Assembly: GCA_015501585.1 (NCBI GenBank)
Contig: JADNRY010000063.1
Span: 204,911 to 268,910 of the forward strand
Length of the DNA: 64,000 bases
Direction of reading: 5' to 3'
Origin: Rhodocollybia butyracea
Taxonomy: Eukaryota > Basidiomycota > Agaricomycetes > Agaricales > Omphalotaceae
In this document: positions 1 through 11,179 of the stretch, piece after piece
Position numbering within the stretch: the first letter of the stretch is position 1
How the letters are laid out: each line of letters starts with the position of its first letter
The notes under the pieces: model-generated
What the model saw: only the letters and a program-made list of their open reading frames with translations
What the model was told of the DNA's origin: nothing
The model's database searches: none
Made by a program: the position numbers and the translations under genes

Positions 1-47
1 GGAGAAGACGATGCAACGACTTATCTGTACGGCGGGTCACTGTGCAT

Positions 48-79
48 GCCCTTATGTACAAGGTTGTGTACATAAGGGC
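48..79. repeat. Perfect 13-bp hairpin
   Basis: Positions 48-60 (gcccttatgtaca) and 67-79 (tgtacataagggc) are exact reverse complements around a 6-base loop. Function unknown. Confidence 0.8.
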
Positions 80-223
80 CATTTACAGTTACTATGAGGC
101 AAGTATGTAAAGGTTATAACGGCGCGAAAGCTACCAGAGAGTGAGGGAGTGCTGGAGTTGAGCAAGAAACAGTGTTCGGGAGGCTGCGATATTCGAGGCG
201 GCATATGTTCGGGCGGCATACGC

Positions 224-271
224 GTGATCTCGGTACCAGTTTTCCGGTACCCGAGAGATCACTGTACTACT
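224..271. repeat. Imperfect inverted repeat with ggtacc core
   Basis: The arms gtgatctc..ggtacc and ggtacc..gagatcac face each other across an 8-base loop, with a 2-base length difference between arms. This could be the end of an old small transposon or a transcript hairpin. No further support was seen. Confidence 0.65.
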
Positions 272-412
272 ACATCAAAGTCAGATGAAATATAGCGCTT
301 TTATTGCGCTACTGTACAATAGCGGATTGTTATGATAACTCCCTACGCCATCACACCCCCATGTCAAAGGCTACTATATAAGTCTACCGGGCGTATGAGG
401 TGTTAAATTGAG

Positions 413-420
413 CTCATAGT
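413..420. repeat. Target-site duplication, left copy (ctcatagt)
   Basis: Eight bases directly before the left TIR, identical to 11180-11187 directly after the right TIR. An 8-bp duplication is what is known for Zisupton/KDZ-type transposons. Confidence 0.95.
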
Positions 421-733
421 CACCTCGACATCACGCCTATCAATAGATCTAAGCCTGGTTAGATGGGGCCCACATGCCAGGCCCCCTCCCCTGGATCCGG
501 GTCTTTCTCTACATCGCGAGTATTTCCGCGAATAATTCTAGATATTTTCTATAAGGTTAGAGTCTGGAGCCTTGATGTAAGCTACCTGATAAGCAGGGTG
601 ATAACGACTATGCAATAACAGCATCCTTTGCCAAGTCCGCGATATCGGGCCTGAGTTCTTTGATTGCAATCACTGCCAATCACTGCCCGCCCACTGTCCC
701 GCCCCTTTTCCCAACGCCGCAATTCTTCAGTCG
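421..733. repeat. Left terminal inverted repeat of the KDZ element
   Basis: Matches the reverse complement of 10876-11179. Identity is nearly complete over 421-677 (one substitution, near 595) and looser further in. The left copy has a 10-base tandem expansion (aatcactgcc) at 678-687 that the right copy lacks. Confidence 0.93.
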
Positions 734-806
734 TTCCGCCCTCTTACTCTCATTTTTTTTACTGACACCTATCTTTTCGGGAAGTCCGTTTACATAAATC
801 AACGAT

Positions 807-3800
807 ATGGGCAAGAGAAAGGCAGACGGCATTCAGCGCGCGGTACGCTCATACGTCGGTGCTGGGAGGTTTGGGAAAGTACTAGGTACAAGTTCAACGT
901 TAGGTCCTCGGGCTTTGGCTAAGAAGCGCGAGGAAGCTGTGGCTAGAAGGACTCAAGCGTCTCAAGGTGCATCCTATTTTCAATTCATCTTAGGTGTATT
1001 CTTACAGTCTTTCAAAAGGTCTTAGTACTGAGCTACAAAATGCACTGAATGATATCACGGGAGATGATCATCTGGACTTTGGAGGCTCTGAAGGTATGGA
1101 GATCGATGGCATAGGCTCTGATATAAATGCTGGAGATACCGCCGATGGTGAAGACAGTAGCGCAGAGCTCAACTCTTCCCGGAATGTTGTTGTTGATCTC
1201 CGCGACTTTATAGGAGTCAACAAGTGGCATGGCCGTCGAAAATATAAGGATGCTCGCACTTGGAAGCAGCGTATTCAGCGTTTCAATAACGCTTGGGCTT
1301 CGATTATCACCGAGCTTGTAGATGAGTACATTTGCTGGAAATACAACTCTAAGCCCAGTACTTGCAGTCCCAGTGACTCTTGGGAGTTTTCTATTGAAAT
1401 AATTGATGTCCACTCTCTCACTCGTCAAACAACTATCTATCGAGACAGCGAAACGAAGGCCACCTCTGCTCTGGTTCGCGCAGGCTACCTCCCGGCCTCA
1501 CCTGAATCACCTTCCGTTGCAGTTTCTTTACGCACGCTAGAGCTATTTTACGCAATGCGACTGTTCAAACCCAATTTCAGTGTTGAAGCATTTGCCAAAA
1601 TGGTGTGCTACCTACACTCAGTACGTATTTTACCATGCATTGTGTTCTGCCCTTATACCTGCCTAGGAGCCATACCGTCGTACCTATCGTACTGCGCTCT
1701 CAGATACCTTTGATATCTACCTAGCTATACTGCGAAAGGTCGAATCCCGCGTAGCAAAAGAGCTAGGTCATGATTCGCCGGACTATCGAGCACTTAATAG
1801 TTGTCCGCCGTGCACCTATGAGGTACGCATGATTTATCCAGTTTATTATTTTTATCTGAGACTTTCCAAGCTTGAAGGCGAACCGCCACAGACATTCTCG
1901 CGTATGGTTGTTGTTGACGGCAACAACTCGCTGAAACGCCTAGATGGCGTAGGCAAACGTGAAGTTGCGGATACTCGCGTTTTTGGTGAAAGCGACTACT
2001 ACCTCAGTGAGGAGTTTGTGAATCTTTATGCTGACGAGGTTCCGGCTCGCCCTCTGCCAAAGCCAGCAGTTGAAGTTGAAGAAGATTTTACTGAGGATGT
2101 GGTACAGGGCAAGTACGGCGACCCCACTGATGGAGACTCCGACCCTGCACTCCGGGAGTGTACAGACAATTGGAAGGCTTCAGATGCAGAGGGCGCGAAG
2201 AAGATGTGGGATGCATTTCGGGAGTCAGGATACTTTGTGATGGCCTGTCGGCATGGCTTTGTGATGTGGGTAGTGGATATGATACGGAGTGGAGAGCTGT
2301 GAGTTGCGACTTTTTAATTTCTCTTGATTTTATTGCCACGTAATCAACCTGCTAATGAATCTCGGTGTAGGGCCAAATACCCGCTTGCAATGGTAGCAAA
2401 AGCACTCAAAGTCTTCGGCTCCCATTGGCTGCTTGGGTACGATATTGGGTGTAGTTTTGGAGGTACCATACGCCGAAGTTCACTGGGCCCGGAATTTGAC
2501 AAAAAGAAATGCCGCACATGCGTAAACGCCTTCCATGGATATGCACATTGTGCTTTATGCCAGCAGATATACCACCCTCTCAACATCTGCGGTATGGGGC
2601 TTGAGGACCTTGAAACTCTGGAACATCTCTTCTCTTCCTCCAACCAACTTGCCTCAATCACCAGGTACATGAGCCCATATCGACGTCGTGTATTCATTGA
2701 CCTATTCTTACAACAATGGGACAGAGAAAAATATCAGAATCTTGCGACTATGCTCCACAACAACTACGTTCAAGCACTGGATGTCCTTGAATATGAATTA
2801 CCATCTTTCGAGGCAGATATCCAGGCACTGGGGCTCACCAAGGGAGACCTTGACGCATACATCGCAGAGGAGTCACATCACTTTGCTACCCTGGGTTCTG
2901 AAACGGCGGAAGATTTGCATGCGGTGGCGTACGTTGAGTTACTTCGAAAGTATAAGGAAGTCAAGTAAGTTGTTACTCTTTAGAATAACTGCTCTGCTGA
3001 TACGTGCTATGATTCGTAGCACTGCATATGAAAATTCAAGCACAAATTTTCGCCTTCATACACCCTTGGACTATCAATTTCTATCTGACGCAGCATCGTA
3101 CAACGCCAACCTCTCTGAAGGTCGCAAAACTGAAACGCGACGCCACTACCTTCTTGAACAGCGGGATAAAATTCTATTTGAAATTGTGCAGCTGGAAATG
3201 GTGATGAACGTTCATCGTCGGTGGGATCCAAGTGACTTGGAGTACAAGCAAGCAGTGGAATATCTTAACACGCGCAAGTACCGCCGGGCACTAGAGCGCC
3301 TGCAGAAGCTGGTAGTACAGCGTTTGTTTGAGCTTCACAAGATGAATTTATCAAACACAGGTACGTTCTGTTTCAACAGAGTTATTGAACCTTAGTTGAT
3401 TTGTCTCTAATGGTAGGGTATAAAATGCGCACCCATATCTCCAGCGCCCTCCAACGCCGTTCTGCAGCCATCCGAAATGCTGTCAAAACATATAACGCTG
3501 CTGCGTTATCTCTTGATCCACCCCGTGACACCCTGGACTGGTCGAAGGTTTCTCATTTCACATTCCTTGACCAGTTTAACATTCTTCAAGATACACGGCA
3601 TAGCGTCTTTGATCAGCCATGGGCAAAGCCAGTCGTCCGAAGTCTGATGAAGCAGCACTGTCAAATTGAGCGTGCTCGGGAAGAAATCATACATTGTAAC
3701 ATTGGTATTCGACGCCTCCACACATCGATAGTTGACGAAGAGAAGAACTTTGACATTGCACTGCAGAAGCTCAACGACGCACCGCTGTTTGGGCCTGTCT

Positions 3801-4060
3801 CGGACTATGTACGGCGTCGCAAAGCCGTGAATGCCCTGCTGCTTGCTCGTATCCATCAGACGTACAATCTGCCGGGTTTCACAGGTGATTTCACTCCAGG
3901 GAAGCGAAAGGGCTCCACTGATCCGCTTGAGACTTGTACCACTGTGCCACAAGCTTGCCCAGATCCCGAGTCTGATAATGGAGAAGACGAAGACGACGAT
4001 GAGTTCATAGATGGAGTAGGGGCAATGGTAGACTTCATGTCCAGTATGTCAGTACAGTAG
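807..4060 (+). CDS. KDZ transposase (CxC1-type N-terminus)
   Basis: The transposase that should excise and reinsert the element by acting on its TIRs. Seven exons read in frame: 807-966, about 1019-1620, 1667-1822, 1871-2298, 2371-2964, 3020-3360 and 3417-4060, giving 974 aa. KDZ signatures are seen in order: an N-terminal W-x-x-R-x-x-R-x-N-x-A-W-type region, C-P-P-C-T-Y-E before V-V-V-D-G-N-N-S (first catalytic Asp region), the L-L-G-Y-D-I-G-C motif (second Asp), C-R-T-C..F-H-G-Y-A-H-C-A-L-C-Q, G-M-G-L-E-D-L-E (acidic residue), then a long alpha-helical C-terminus ending in an acidic E-D-E-D-D-D-E stretch. The boundary of intron 1 is the least certain, because the acceptor that keeps frame (ending at 1018) is weaker than the one at 1007. 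Nothing in the reading frame looks broken, so the protein may be active. Confidence 0.92.
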
Positions 4061-4116
4061 CTCTAATGTACATGCTTTTTTAACAATTTGAAACTATTTA
4101 CAAATTACAATCGTTG

Positions 4117-4867
4117 ATGCGAGCAATGGCTCTGGGCCTCACCTCTGCATCTCAACTTCATTGCAACAATGATTGCATGCTACAAAGATATCCCAACTCT
4201 GCGTGTAAAATTTTTATATCCATGCCGTCAAGTAAAGATACGCATTCGATATTGCCAGCCCCCGGAAGCAAAGAGATGAAACAAGAGATGAAGGAAATAT
4301 TGAAGGAATACTTCCACTGCCAAAGTGACTTGGACTATGAGGATGAAGCCTCGTGAGTTATGATTTATTGTCAGAGTTGTCTCCTCCCACTGACTCCGAG
4401 TTTTAGTAGAAAAGAGGAAGCTAGCTACCTTGAGAGACTGGAGAAACAGGAACTAGATAAACAGACTCAGAAACTGCAGAAGTACGTGACTTACTTCCGC
4501 GTTTACACTTGGACGACGTTTCTGAATTTAATACTTCAGAGAACAAGAAATCAGGGCGGCAAGAGAGAGGGCCAAAGCAGAAGAACTGGACGATGAGAAC
4601 AACGCTTGGCAATGGGATGGGGAGGTACGTATATCTCGGCTGCTGGACAAGTGCCCATCGACTGGGGAATACACCTGGAACGGCAGATATCAACGTCTGC
4701 AAGGAGGAAAGTGGGTGGCGGGAGTGCTTGAGAAGTGTAGTGCGTCGGGAATGTATATATGGACTGGGAAAGGCCCCCGGCTCCTTGAACAGGAACCGCG
4801 TCCCATGCCCCTTCGAAATGATTACATTCCACGCGCTTTGCGTACCATTCGGGCTAGCCATACATAA
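4117..4867 (+). CDS. Small KDZ-borne coiled-coil protein with a duplicated K-C-x4-G-x-Y-x-W motif
   Basis: Unrecognised. Three exons (4117-4352, 4407-4481, 4540-4867) join in frame to 212 aa, with GTGAGT and GTACGT donors and TTTTAG and TTCAG acceptors. The middle (about residues 75-115) is a charged Glu/Lys/Arg helix, probably a coiled coil. The C-terminal part has a two-fold repeat: L-L-D-K-C-P-S-T-G-E-Y-T-W-N-G followed about 20 residues later by V-L-E-K-C-S-A-S-G-M-Y-I-W-T-G. This looks like a small duplicated domain, perhaps metal- or nucleic-acid-binding, but that is a guess. The gene starts 56 bp after the transposase stop, in the same direction. The first ATG gives an unconvincing N-terminus, so the true start may differ. 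Confidence 0.55.
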
Positions 4868-5864
4868 AGTTGCCTCAGCGTACTTATTAGTGCTCTGTAA
4901 CTCTTGCATATTTGGAATACCAAATATTTACTACTGCCTGTAACCCCCGCATCTTGTACTTGTAGCACCTGTAGCAGCCAATAATCTTGATGCTTAAGCG
5001 ACCAATGTAACCTTGATTTCAGTAACTATGATGACCAAATTTCCCTCAGCTAACTGTGGGAATTAATAGGCGCTTAATAAAGTTGCCCGCCCATCCTTGT
5101 CGGGGCGTGCGCGCATCCCGACTTTGAAGTTCTTAAGTTGCTGGGGCCAGATATCTCAGGCGCGCTGTATCCATTAGACTTGTGTATATCTATTCTACTC
5201 AAATATGTAGTCGTTTCATTTAATTCTTCATTTGCACTTCCTGGGCACTTTGAAAGGTGATAGAGCTGAATGTCCTCCAAAACTACTATCCTGAAATGAA
5301 TTAAAAAGTATCTGAGCTTCTAAGAGGTAAATATAGCTGGGATATCTATAAATCTCAGCTTTTGTGGCCTCTTGCGACATACCTGTACAGATACTTGTCT
5401 CAACATTTTGCAAAACTGGGGTTTTCGGGGGCATTTTTCAACAAACTAATTAACCTATTGGAGATCCAACTCTACAAAGGGACTCGCGTCAAGTATATCT
5501 TCCATTTAATATGAATTTTACCTGTCCTTGAATTTTTGAGGTTAGAAAGTTTATCGAAGGTAGCCACAACTGCAGTAGCAGTTTGTGTTTAAGGTTCAAA
5601 CACTTCGACCTCAACCATGTATGGAGCGATGTATTATAAAATTGATATGCTGGCTCGTTACATCAATTAGAGCTTATTTACTGCAATCAAACTACTAAAA
5701 ACTTCGTAGATTGACGTTGCTCAACGTTGCAAGTGGTGAGGTCAAGCATCGGAGTGGGCGGTCCGCAACCTAATCCAATACCTTCAAGTCTTCGTCGAAC
5801 ACAAATTTATGATAAAAAGCTTTGTTTATAGGTAACGGATGAAGCGAATCTATTTTACTCGTAG
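4868..5864. other. AT-rich spacer inside the KDZ element
   Basis: About 1 kb between the small coiled-coil gene and the stop of the TET/JBP gene. Open frames are short and lack splice continuity. No gene was seen. It should hold the 3' ends of both flanking, convergent genes. Confidence 0.6.
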
Positions 5865-7671
5865 CTACGTATCGAGCCCGAGTTCCTCAAGAGTAGAAAA
5901 CAAATTCAATCCCATTTTCCAACGTCCTTCTTTCCGTACTTGCTCCTCCTCAGCCTCCCTTGCTGTCAGCGATGCATGATACTTTTCCTCAGTTTGAAAC
6001 CCATGGTCTACCCAACGAAAGTTACCTCCTGATGAATACTGTGTAAACGAATACCGGGTTTCCTTCTTGCCTATCCGCGTATTACCATGGCGGCAGACGC
6101 CGGACGGAATCGCAGCGACAGTGCCTGGAGGAAACTCAATGACAAGTCTGAGATCCCACAGCACCAAGTGACCGCCTCGTTTCCAGTTAAACCAGCCAAG
6201 ACCCCAGATCCAGCACCAAAGGAAAGCCAAGTTACCGAAGTCAATATGCGGTATACAAACCGTGCGAGGACCGAAGTTGAAGGCTGCTGAAGCCATGACA
6301 CTGTTGTCAAAAATCCGGATGAAGGAGTCGTCGCTCGAGAGGAGACGCTCATATTGCAAACTGCAATACTCGTAAAGTCGAGGAGCCCAGGTTTTGAATA
6401 TACCTGCCGTAGCGTGTAAGTAAAAGGCAGGTGGTTCTTAACAAAGTATCCCTTACCAGTAGCGTAGCCAGATAAGCGTTGGAATGGAGTTGAGTTGATA
6501 AGCTTGTCGATGACCTCTGCATTTGTTTCGGTGTTGGTGATATTGGCAGGATGCTGAGGCAAGAGTCGCTAAGTACGTGTAAGCTGGAGGGCAGTCAGAA
6601 CACACCAAACGTCCTCCACCATGCGCAACGCCAGCATTAAGGTTACCGAAGTGCCCCCGACGGTTATCAATCCCTTTCCCAGTAAAGCATGCCTCCGGTC
6701 GTAACTCACGCATAAGTTCAGCTGCTTCCTCAGCACATTGAGCCATAGTTGAGTCTCCGTATGCAATAAGACCCATAACGCGGTGGTTTGCGTCGACTAG
6801 TGGGACGGTGGTGCTTGGCTGGCTTCAATATGCGGCTGAAAAGAATAGAAGAAGTTACGCACTGCGGTACTGCTTTAATGAGTGTGAAGCCTTTCGAGTT
6901 GGGGCCTACGAGTTCCTTTAGTGCCCAAGTTCGACCCTCTCCTTCATCACCCTGGTCTAATAGCCCGACGTACGCTGTTGACGCTGCAGGAGCCTCACTC
7001 TCCATGGAAAATTTGACGTCAAACGCAGTGTTGCTGGGCACGAATCGTTCTGCCGGTTTGCTGCGTGCGGGAATCGCGTCGGCGTCTTTAGGTGGCGCCT
7101 CCTGCCTGCGTTTCTTACGGTTCTTCTTACTCCGAGATTTCCCTCGTTCCAGCTTGCGTTTCTGCGCGTTGGATTGTGATCGGGGTACTGGGGTACTTTG
7201 CGGCGTTGGAAGGGAAGAAGGAGAAGGTGGTGACGGAGAAGGAGGGCAGGACGTTAAGGGAGATGACGGAGTTGAAGAAGGGGGTAAGCCGTGGCTGGGC
7301 ATGTCGTCTAGATTATCGTACAGGCCTTCAACGGAGATTGCGTGAATCAGGGCGTTTGTGAAGTCGAAGGTTTGCTCTATTACATAGGCAGAGACGCCTA
7401 GAGACTTAGCTACGTCTAAAAGGTAACGCCTGGGTGAGCAAGACCAAGGTGCGCTTTGAAATAGAAAAACAAAATGCGCCACGCGTAGTGCAGCCGGTTT
7501 CTCGCATTCCCAGGGCAATGAGTACGCAAGAGCGGTTGTGATACGCGTAAAAACGCGAAGAATACGTTCAAACCGCACTAGCTTATCCCCAAAGGACAGT
7601 TCCAGCCAAATGCAGCTAGCAGCCAGTTTTGAATTTCCAGTGCATGAATACTCAGCAGGCGGCAAGTGCAT
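5865..7671 (-). CDS. TET/JBP-family 2-oxoglutarate/Fe(II) dioxygenase
   Basis: Fungal TET/JBP enzymes oxidise 5-methylcytosine in DNA (or thymine in the JBP branch) using Fe(II), O2 and 2-oxoglutarate. Minus-strand exons 7671-6863, 6813-6606, 6568-6457 and 6403-5865 join in frame to 555 aa. The N-terminal half has a Pro/Ser-rich linker and a basic cluster (R-K-L-E-R-G-K-S-R-S-K-K-N-R-K-K) that should be a nuclear signal. The C-terminal double-stranded beta-helix is complete: V-P-L-V-D-A-N-H-R-V-M-G, then the iron-binding P-H-I-D-F-G-N-L, then G-G-H-L-V-L-W-D-L, then the distal iron His and 2OG-binding Arg in R-H-G-N-T..E-T-R-Y-S-F-T-Q-Y-S. All key residues are present, so activity is plausible. 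A short upstream exon with ATG at 7761 was considered, but it does not join in frame. Transcription is divergent from the gene at 7835. Confidence 0.9.
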
Positions 7672-7738
7672 GGGTAGAAAAGCCTCCAATGTAGGCTAGG
7701 CAAAGAAAAAAAGAGAAAGAGCATCTGACTCACCATTC

Positions 7739-7816
7739 TGCAGCTTCAGCTTCAGCTTCATGACAAAGTTGAATGTCAAGTTGAATGTCAAGTTGTTGAC
7801 AAGTTGTGACATGTGA
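7739..7816. promoter_or_regulatory. Divergent promoter with short direct repeats
   Basis: Lies between the TET/JBP gene (-) and the gene at 7835 (+). It contains three copies of cttcag and at least two of ttgaatgtcaag followed by related ttgacaagttgtgaca. Repeats in such a short shared upstream region could bind a regulator. This is inference only. Confidence 0.4.
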
Positions 7817-7834
7817 TCAATCGATCGATTGAGC

Positions 7835-9045
7835 ATGGCGCTTTCTTCGGCGCCTATTCAACGCAACTGTGCTGCAGTAATCGTAATGGCCAAACGCTAC
7901 ATCGTCGTTGGTCCCTCTCAAGTACAGGGGAACGTTAAAAAGCCAGGGCTTTACTCAGTAATGTAAGCAATTTTATTTACTTATTTACCTCTGCCTTCAT
8001 TTTCTAACTGATACTTACAGGCAATTTAAGCCTGGGGGTTACGGCGCACCGCCGCTACCTCTACTTATTCAATGCCCGGACGACGCAGTTGCTCAGGTTA
8101 TTTATGACCGGCTTCAGCCCTTCTTCACTTTCCATGAAAACTGGTCTTCCGTCCCTCGCACTATGGTGGCCAAATTCACCAGTACACAAGAATTTCAATG
8201 TGTAGCAGAGCTAGTGGAGAACCGCAGGCAATTAATCTGGGCCGTGAAACTTGGTAGCAAAGCTGGTCTATTTCTTGATACGTAAGCTGCATTTTTCATC
8301 CAAAGTTACACCTCTCAATTTTACAAACAGCGTCGAAGCAATTGCTTCAGTTGATCACTCCAAAAGAAATGACTTTGGCGAAATCTTCCAAGAGGCTTTT
8401 GCTTTTCGTAGCTTCACCGAGGCTGTCAGATGCCAAATGCTGAACGATAGGCCCCGAACGCATATTCACGTTTACAACCCTGCCAACGAGCCCGAGAGGA
8501 GTGCTGCTCTGCGTCGCACTCTTCTTGAGGAAGGCATCAAGGATGAACCCCTGGACCCAGATCTTGGCATTTCGGGACCCGTTCCCGACCCTGACAGCCC
8601 ACAGCTTCCACCTAACCGTGGGATCCCCTCAGCACCTTCTACACCCCGTTGCCAACACTCTACGCCAAGCACACAGCCTGCACTGAGCTGGGGAAATGTC
8701 CTCTTTGCTCCCAATATCAATGTTCGAGTTACAAGCCCAGGTATTTTTTTTGTGTTGCTCTAGAACGTAACGTCTGATGATACATCAGGCCCAGCTTCAA
8801 CTGCAAGCCCCGGTCCTTTAACTCCTACCCGAGTAGCTCGTGCTCCACGCGGGAGGGAGTTGGGCCATCGACTCCTGATTGCTGATGGTCTCAGTTTGCA
8901 TGATGCTTCTGACTTTGAGGACATGCTTCTTACAGCTCAGTCATCCGCAGGTTTTGTCGATGAGGTCAGAGCTTCTGGAGGTCTCTTGGGAGCATTGAAT
9001 GCCGAGAAGGTTGCTGTGCTTTGGGACTTGTACAAAATGCATTAA
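7835..9045 (+). CDS. KDZ-borne protein of unknown function with possible RNase H1 N-terminal/viroplasmin-like module
   Basis: Four exons (7835-7962, 8021-8281, 8331-8740, 8789-9045) with GTAAGC or GTATTT donors join in frame to 351 aa. Residues about 15-160 form a globular region in which K-R-Y-I-V-V-G and W-A-V-K-L-G-S-K-A-G-L-F-L-D are followed by F-A-F-R-S-F-T-E-A-V. This pattern recalls the small hybrid-binding fold at the N-terminus of RNase H1 and caulimovirus viroplasmin (aromatic..G-x-x-x-G-x-F/Y..F..A..F.s..eA). The similarity is weak and judged by eye. A Pro/Ser-rich linker and a helical C-terminus follow. It sits between the TET/JBP and HMG-box genes, so it is part of the element's accessory set. 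Confidence 0.7.
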
Positions 9046-9155
9046 CTTAACTTTGACCCAACCACCCTAAATCTATGATTTAATTTGTAGATCTGTAGAT
9101 ACGCGATGATTTTTTATGCATGTGTGTTTAAACAACGGCTTCAGTTCGACGCACC

Positions 9156-10736
9156 ATGGCTCGCCAGAAAAAATCCAGCAACTTTAACAAGCTTCTCCAG
9201 GCCTCTCGCCGAGTCGGCCCTACTACGCGGAAGCCCTGGAGGACTCGAACCAAACGCGTGGCTATTAAACTCACTGCAGGGCAGAAGACTGAGAGAAAGC
9301 GGAAACGTGCAGCTCAAAAACTCAGCTACAAGCAGGCTTTGTTAGACGTTCATCAGCAAATATATGCAGCAGCTGCAGAGATTCATGAACGCTTCCCCCA
9401 ACTGTCTGTTGATCTCATAGTAACTGATATCTTCCAATCCGAAAGACTTCAGTCTGCAACAAAGGACGTTGGGCGGTACAGTGCATTCGTGAGCCTTGAA
9501 TCAAAGCGCCTCAATGCTGGTATGTTTTACCTGCTTTATTATTTATTTTTGTCTCAAATATACTATTAACAGAGGTTCCTGAAGGCCAGCCTCGTCGCAA
9601 AGTGCACGAAATGTCTTCGGAAATTGCGGCAAAATGGCGGGAGATGTCTGAGGAGGAGAAGGACGTAGCCACAAAGGGGGAGCTAGCACATCTTCGGGAC
9701 CGCAGGGCTAATAAAGAAATTGGAGAACATCGAGTACCTGCTGCCGCCGCCCATGACTCCTTCCTAACACTTGAACGTGTGCAAGAAAATGTAATTTGGG
9801 CTGTATTCTTATTAACGGAGCTCATTACTGACGTGATTTCAACAGTTAGAACGCTTGAATATAAGGACTGGCGACGAACACTTGCTGATCAGCACTCGCG
9901 GTAGCAACAAGGTCTTTCATAAGCCTTTTGTCTTTGCCAGCAGCGATCGCGTTGTTGAATTCTTCAACAACGCATACAAGGATGTTCCCACAGAGATGGG
10001 GTACAGAATGGACGCCTTCATGGTATCCGGGGTTGAAGGTTTAGCACGCACGCAGGTTCAAGTCCTAACGAAGCTGAAGAAGGACATTAGCCAGCTCATT
10101 TTCAGAAAACTACGTAAGTCTGCCCCCCTTTATTTTTTGGCATGCTGCTAATTGCCAACATAGAGGAATGCGTTGGCCGGACTAAGGTTGGACGAATGGT
10201 TTACGTCGGTTTTTATCGAGAGTATCACCCGGCGGTATGGAATTATCGTCAAGAACTGGCCACTTCCAGAGTTCAAAAACCCCAGCTCTGTCGGGACGAA
10301 AACAGAACTCGACATTCTTTGGAACGCATGGAACACCGACGCTACTCACTTTTACCGCATGACAAGCTCTGAGCATAGTGAATGGCTTGCTGCATATGAC
10401 GCCCGTCCACAGTTGCTAAGTAGCGGAGAGAGTAGATTTAGCGGTGAAGACAGCGCTGGAGATGGTGAGGTTGGAGCAAGAGAGGGAGATCAAGAGTTGC
10501 AAGCTGAAGGACTGGGCTCTACGTCGAGCACGTTATGCAGTACAAGTGCTAGTTACGTCCCCGCGGGGAATGCTGCTACTACCTCTACCGCGGGGCGCTC
10601 TAACTTTGTCGCGATGAGCATGGTTACTGATGCAAACGGAGTTGCAATCGCTGTAAAGGCAACGAAGCGGAAGAAACGCTCAGACGCGGGTAAGCCTCGC
10701 AAGCGAAAGGCTCAGGTTGACGGCGGAGCTAGCTAG
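9156..10736 (+). CDS. HMG-box protein carried by the KDZ element
   Basis: Probable non-specific DNA-bending protein of the transposon. Exons 9156-9519, 9573-9790, 9846-about 10117 and about 10166-10736 would give 474 aa. The N-terminus is strongly basic. An HMG-like box spans about residues 110-170, with S-A-F-V-S-L-E-S-K-R-L-N and I-A-A-K-W-R-E-M-S-E-E-E-K. A conserved C-terminal domain contains V-K-N-W-P-L-P-E-F and I-L-W-N-A-W, and the end is an NLS-like K-R-K-K-R-S..R-K-R-K-A tail. Oddity: the strong donor at 10114 (GTAAGT) does not keep frame into the last exon with the acceptor at 10163. Frame is kept only by a weaker GTCTGC donor at 10118 with an acceptor at 10165. The junction is therefore either unusual or carries a one-base defect. 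Confidence 0.8.
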
Positions 10737-10875
10737 TACTTATGTATGCTGCCCTGTATTCAGCTTGAATACATGCTTTTAAAACTACGGTATTGTAAAA
10801 AGACGCAGCGTAATTAAGAAAAGTGAGAGAGGGCGGGATGGCAGGCGGGCGTTAATGGCTCGGTATCTTAGACTA

Positions 10876-11179
10876 ATGACTGAAAAAATTGCGTTGTCGG
10901 GATAAGGGGCGGGACAGCGGGCGGCAGTGATTGCAATCAAAGAACTCAGGCCCGATATCGCGGACTTGGCAAAGGATGCTGTTACTGCATAGTCGTTATC
11001 ACCCTGCTTATCAGGTAGCTTACATCAAGGCTCCAGACTCTAACCTTATAGAAAATATCTAGAATTATTCGCGGAAATACTCGCGATGTAGAGAAAGACC
11101 CGGATCCAGGGGAGGGGGCCTGGCATGTGGGCCCCATCTAACCAGGCTTAGATCTATTGATAGGCGTGATGTCGAGGTG
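10876..11179. repeat. Right terminal inverted repeat of the KDZ element
   Basis: Reverse complement of 421-733, ending ggcgtgatgtcgaggtg at 11179. The interval 10737-10875 between the HMG stop and this repeat holds no gene. Confidence 0.93.

Larger units (their letters stand above)
1..412. other. Left flank of the KDZ insertion, no gene seen
   Basis: No convincing coding region. This is the sequence that adjoined position 11188 before the transposon inserted, so it lies downstream of the minus-strand ORF at 11181-11573. It contains two strong inverted repeats, listed separately. Confidence 0.6.
421..11179. mobile_element. Complete KDZ-superfamily DNA transposon with TET/JBP and HMG-box cargo
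   Basis: A 10,759-bp element bounded by TIRs of about 300 bp that begin cacctcgacatcacgcc, flanked by a perfect 8-bp duplication. Gene order is KDZ transposase (+), small coiled-coil protein (+), TET/JBP dioxygenase (-), unknown protein (+), HMG-box protein (+). The outermost 250 bp or so of the two TIRs differ at only one base, so insertion was recent. Most coding exons are open and splice in frame, with one doubtful junction in the HMG gene. The combination of KDZ transposase, TET/JBP and HMG-box is established for basidiomycete Kyakuja/Dileera elements. Which of the two subfamilies this belongs to cannot be decided by eye. Confidence 0.93.

Noticed and set aside
7739..7761. ATG at 7761 as first exon of the TET/JBP gene
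   Set aside because: With the visible donor and the acceptor near 7696 it leads to a stop after a few codons; the ATG at 7671 needs no extra exon.
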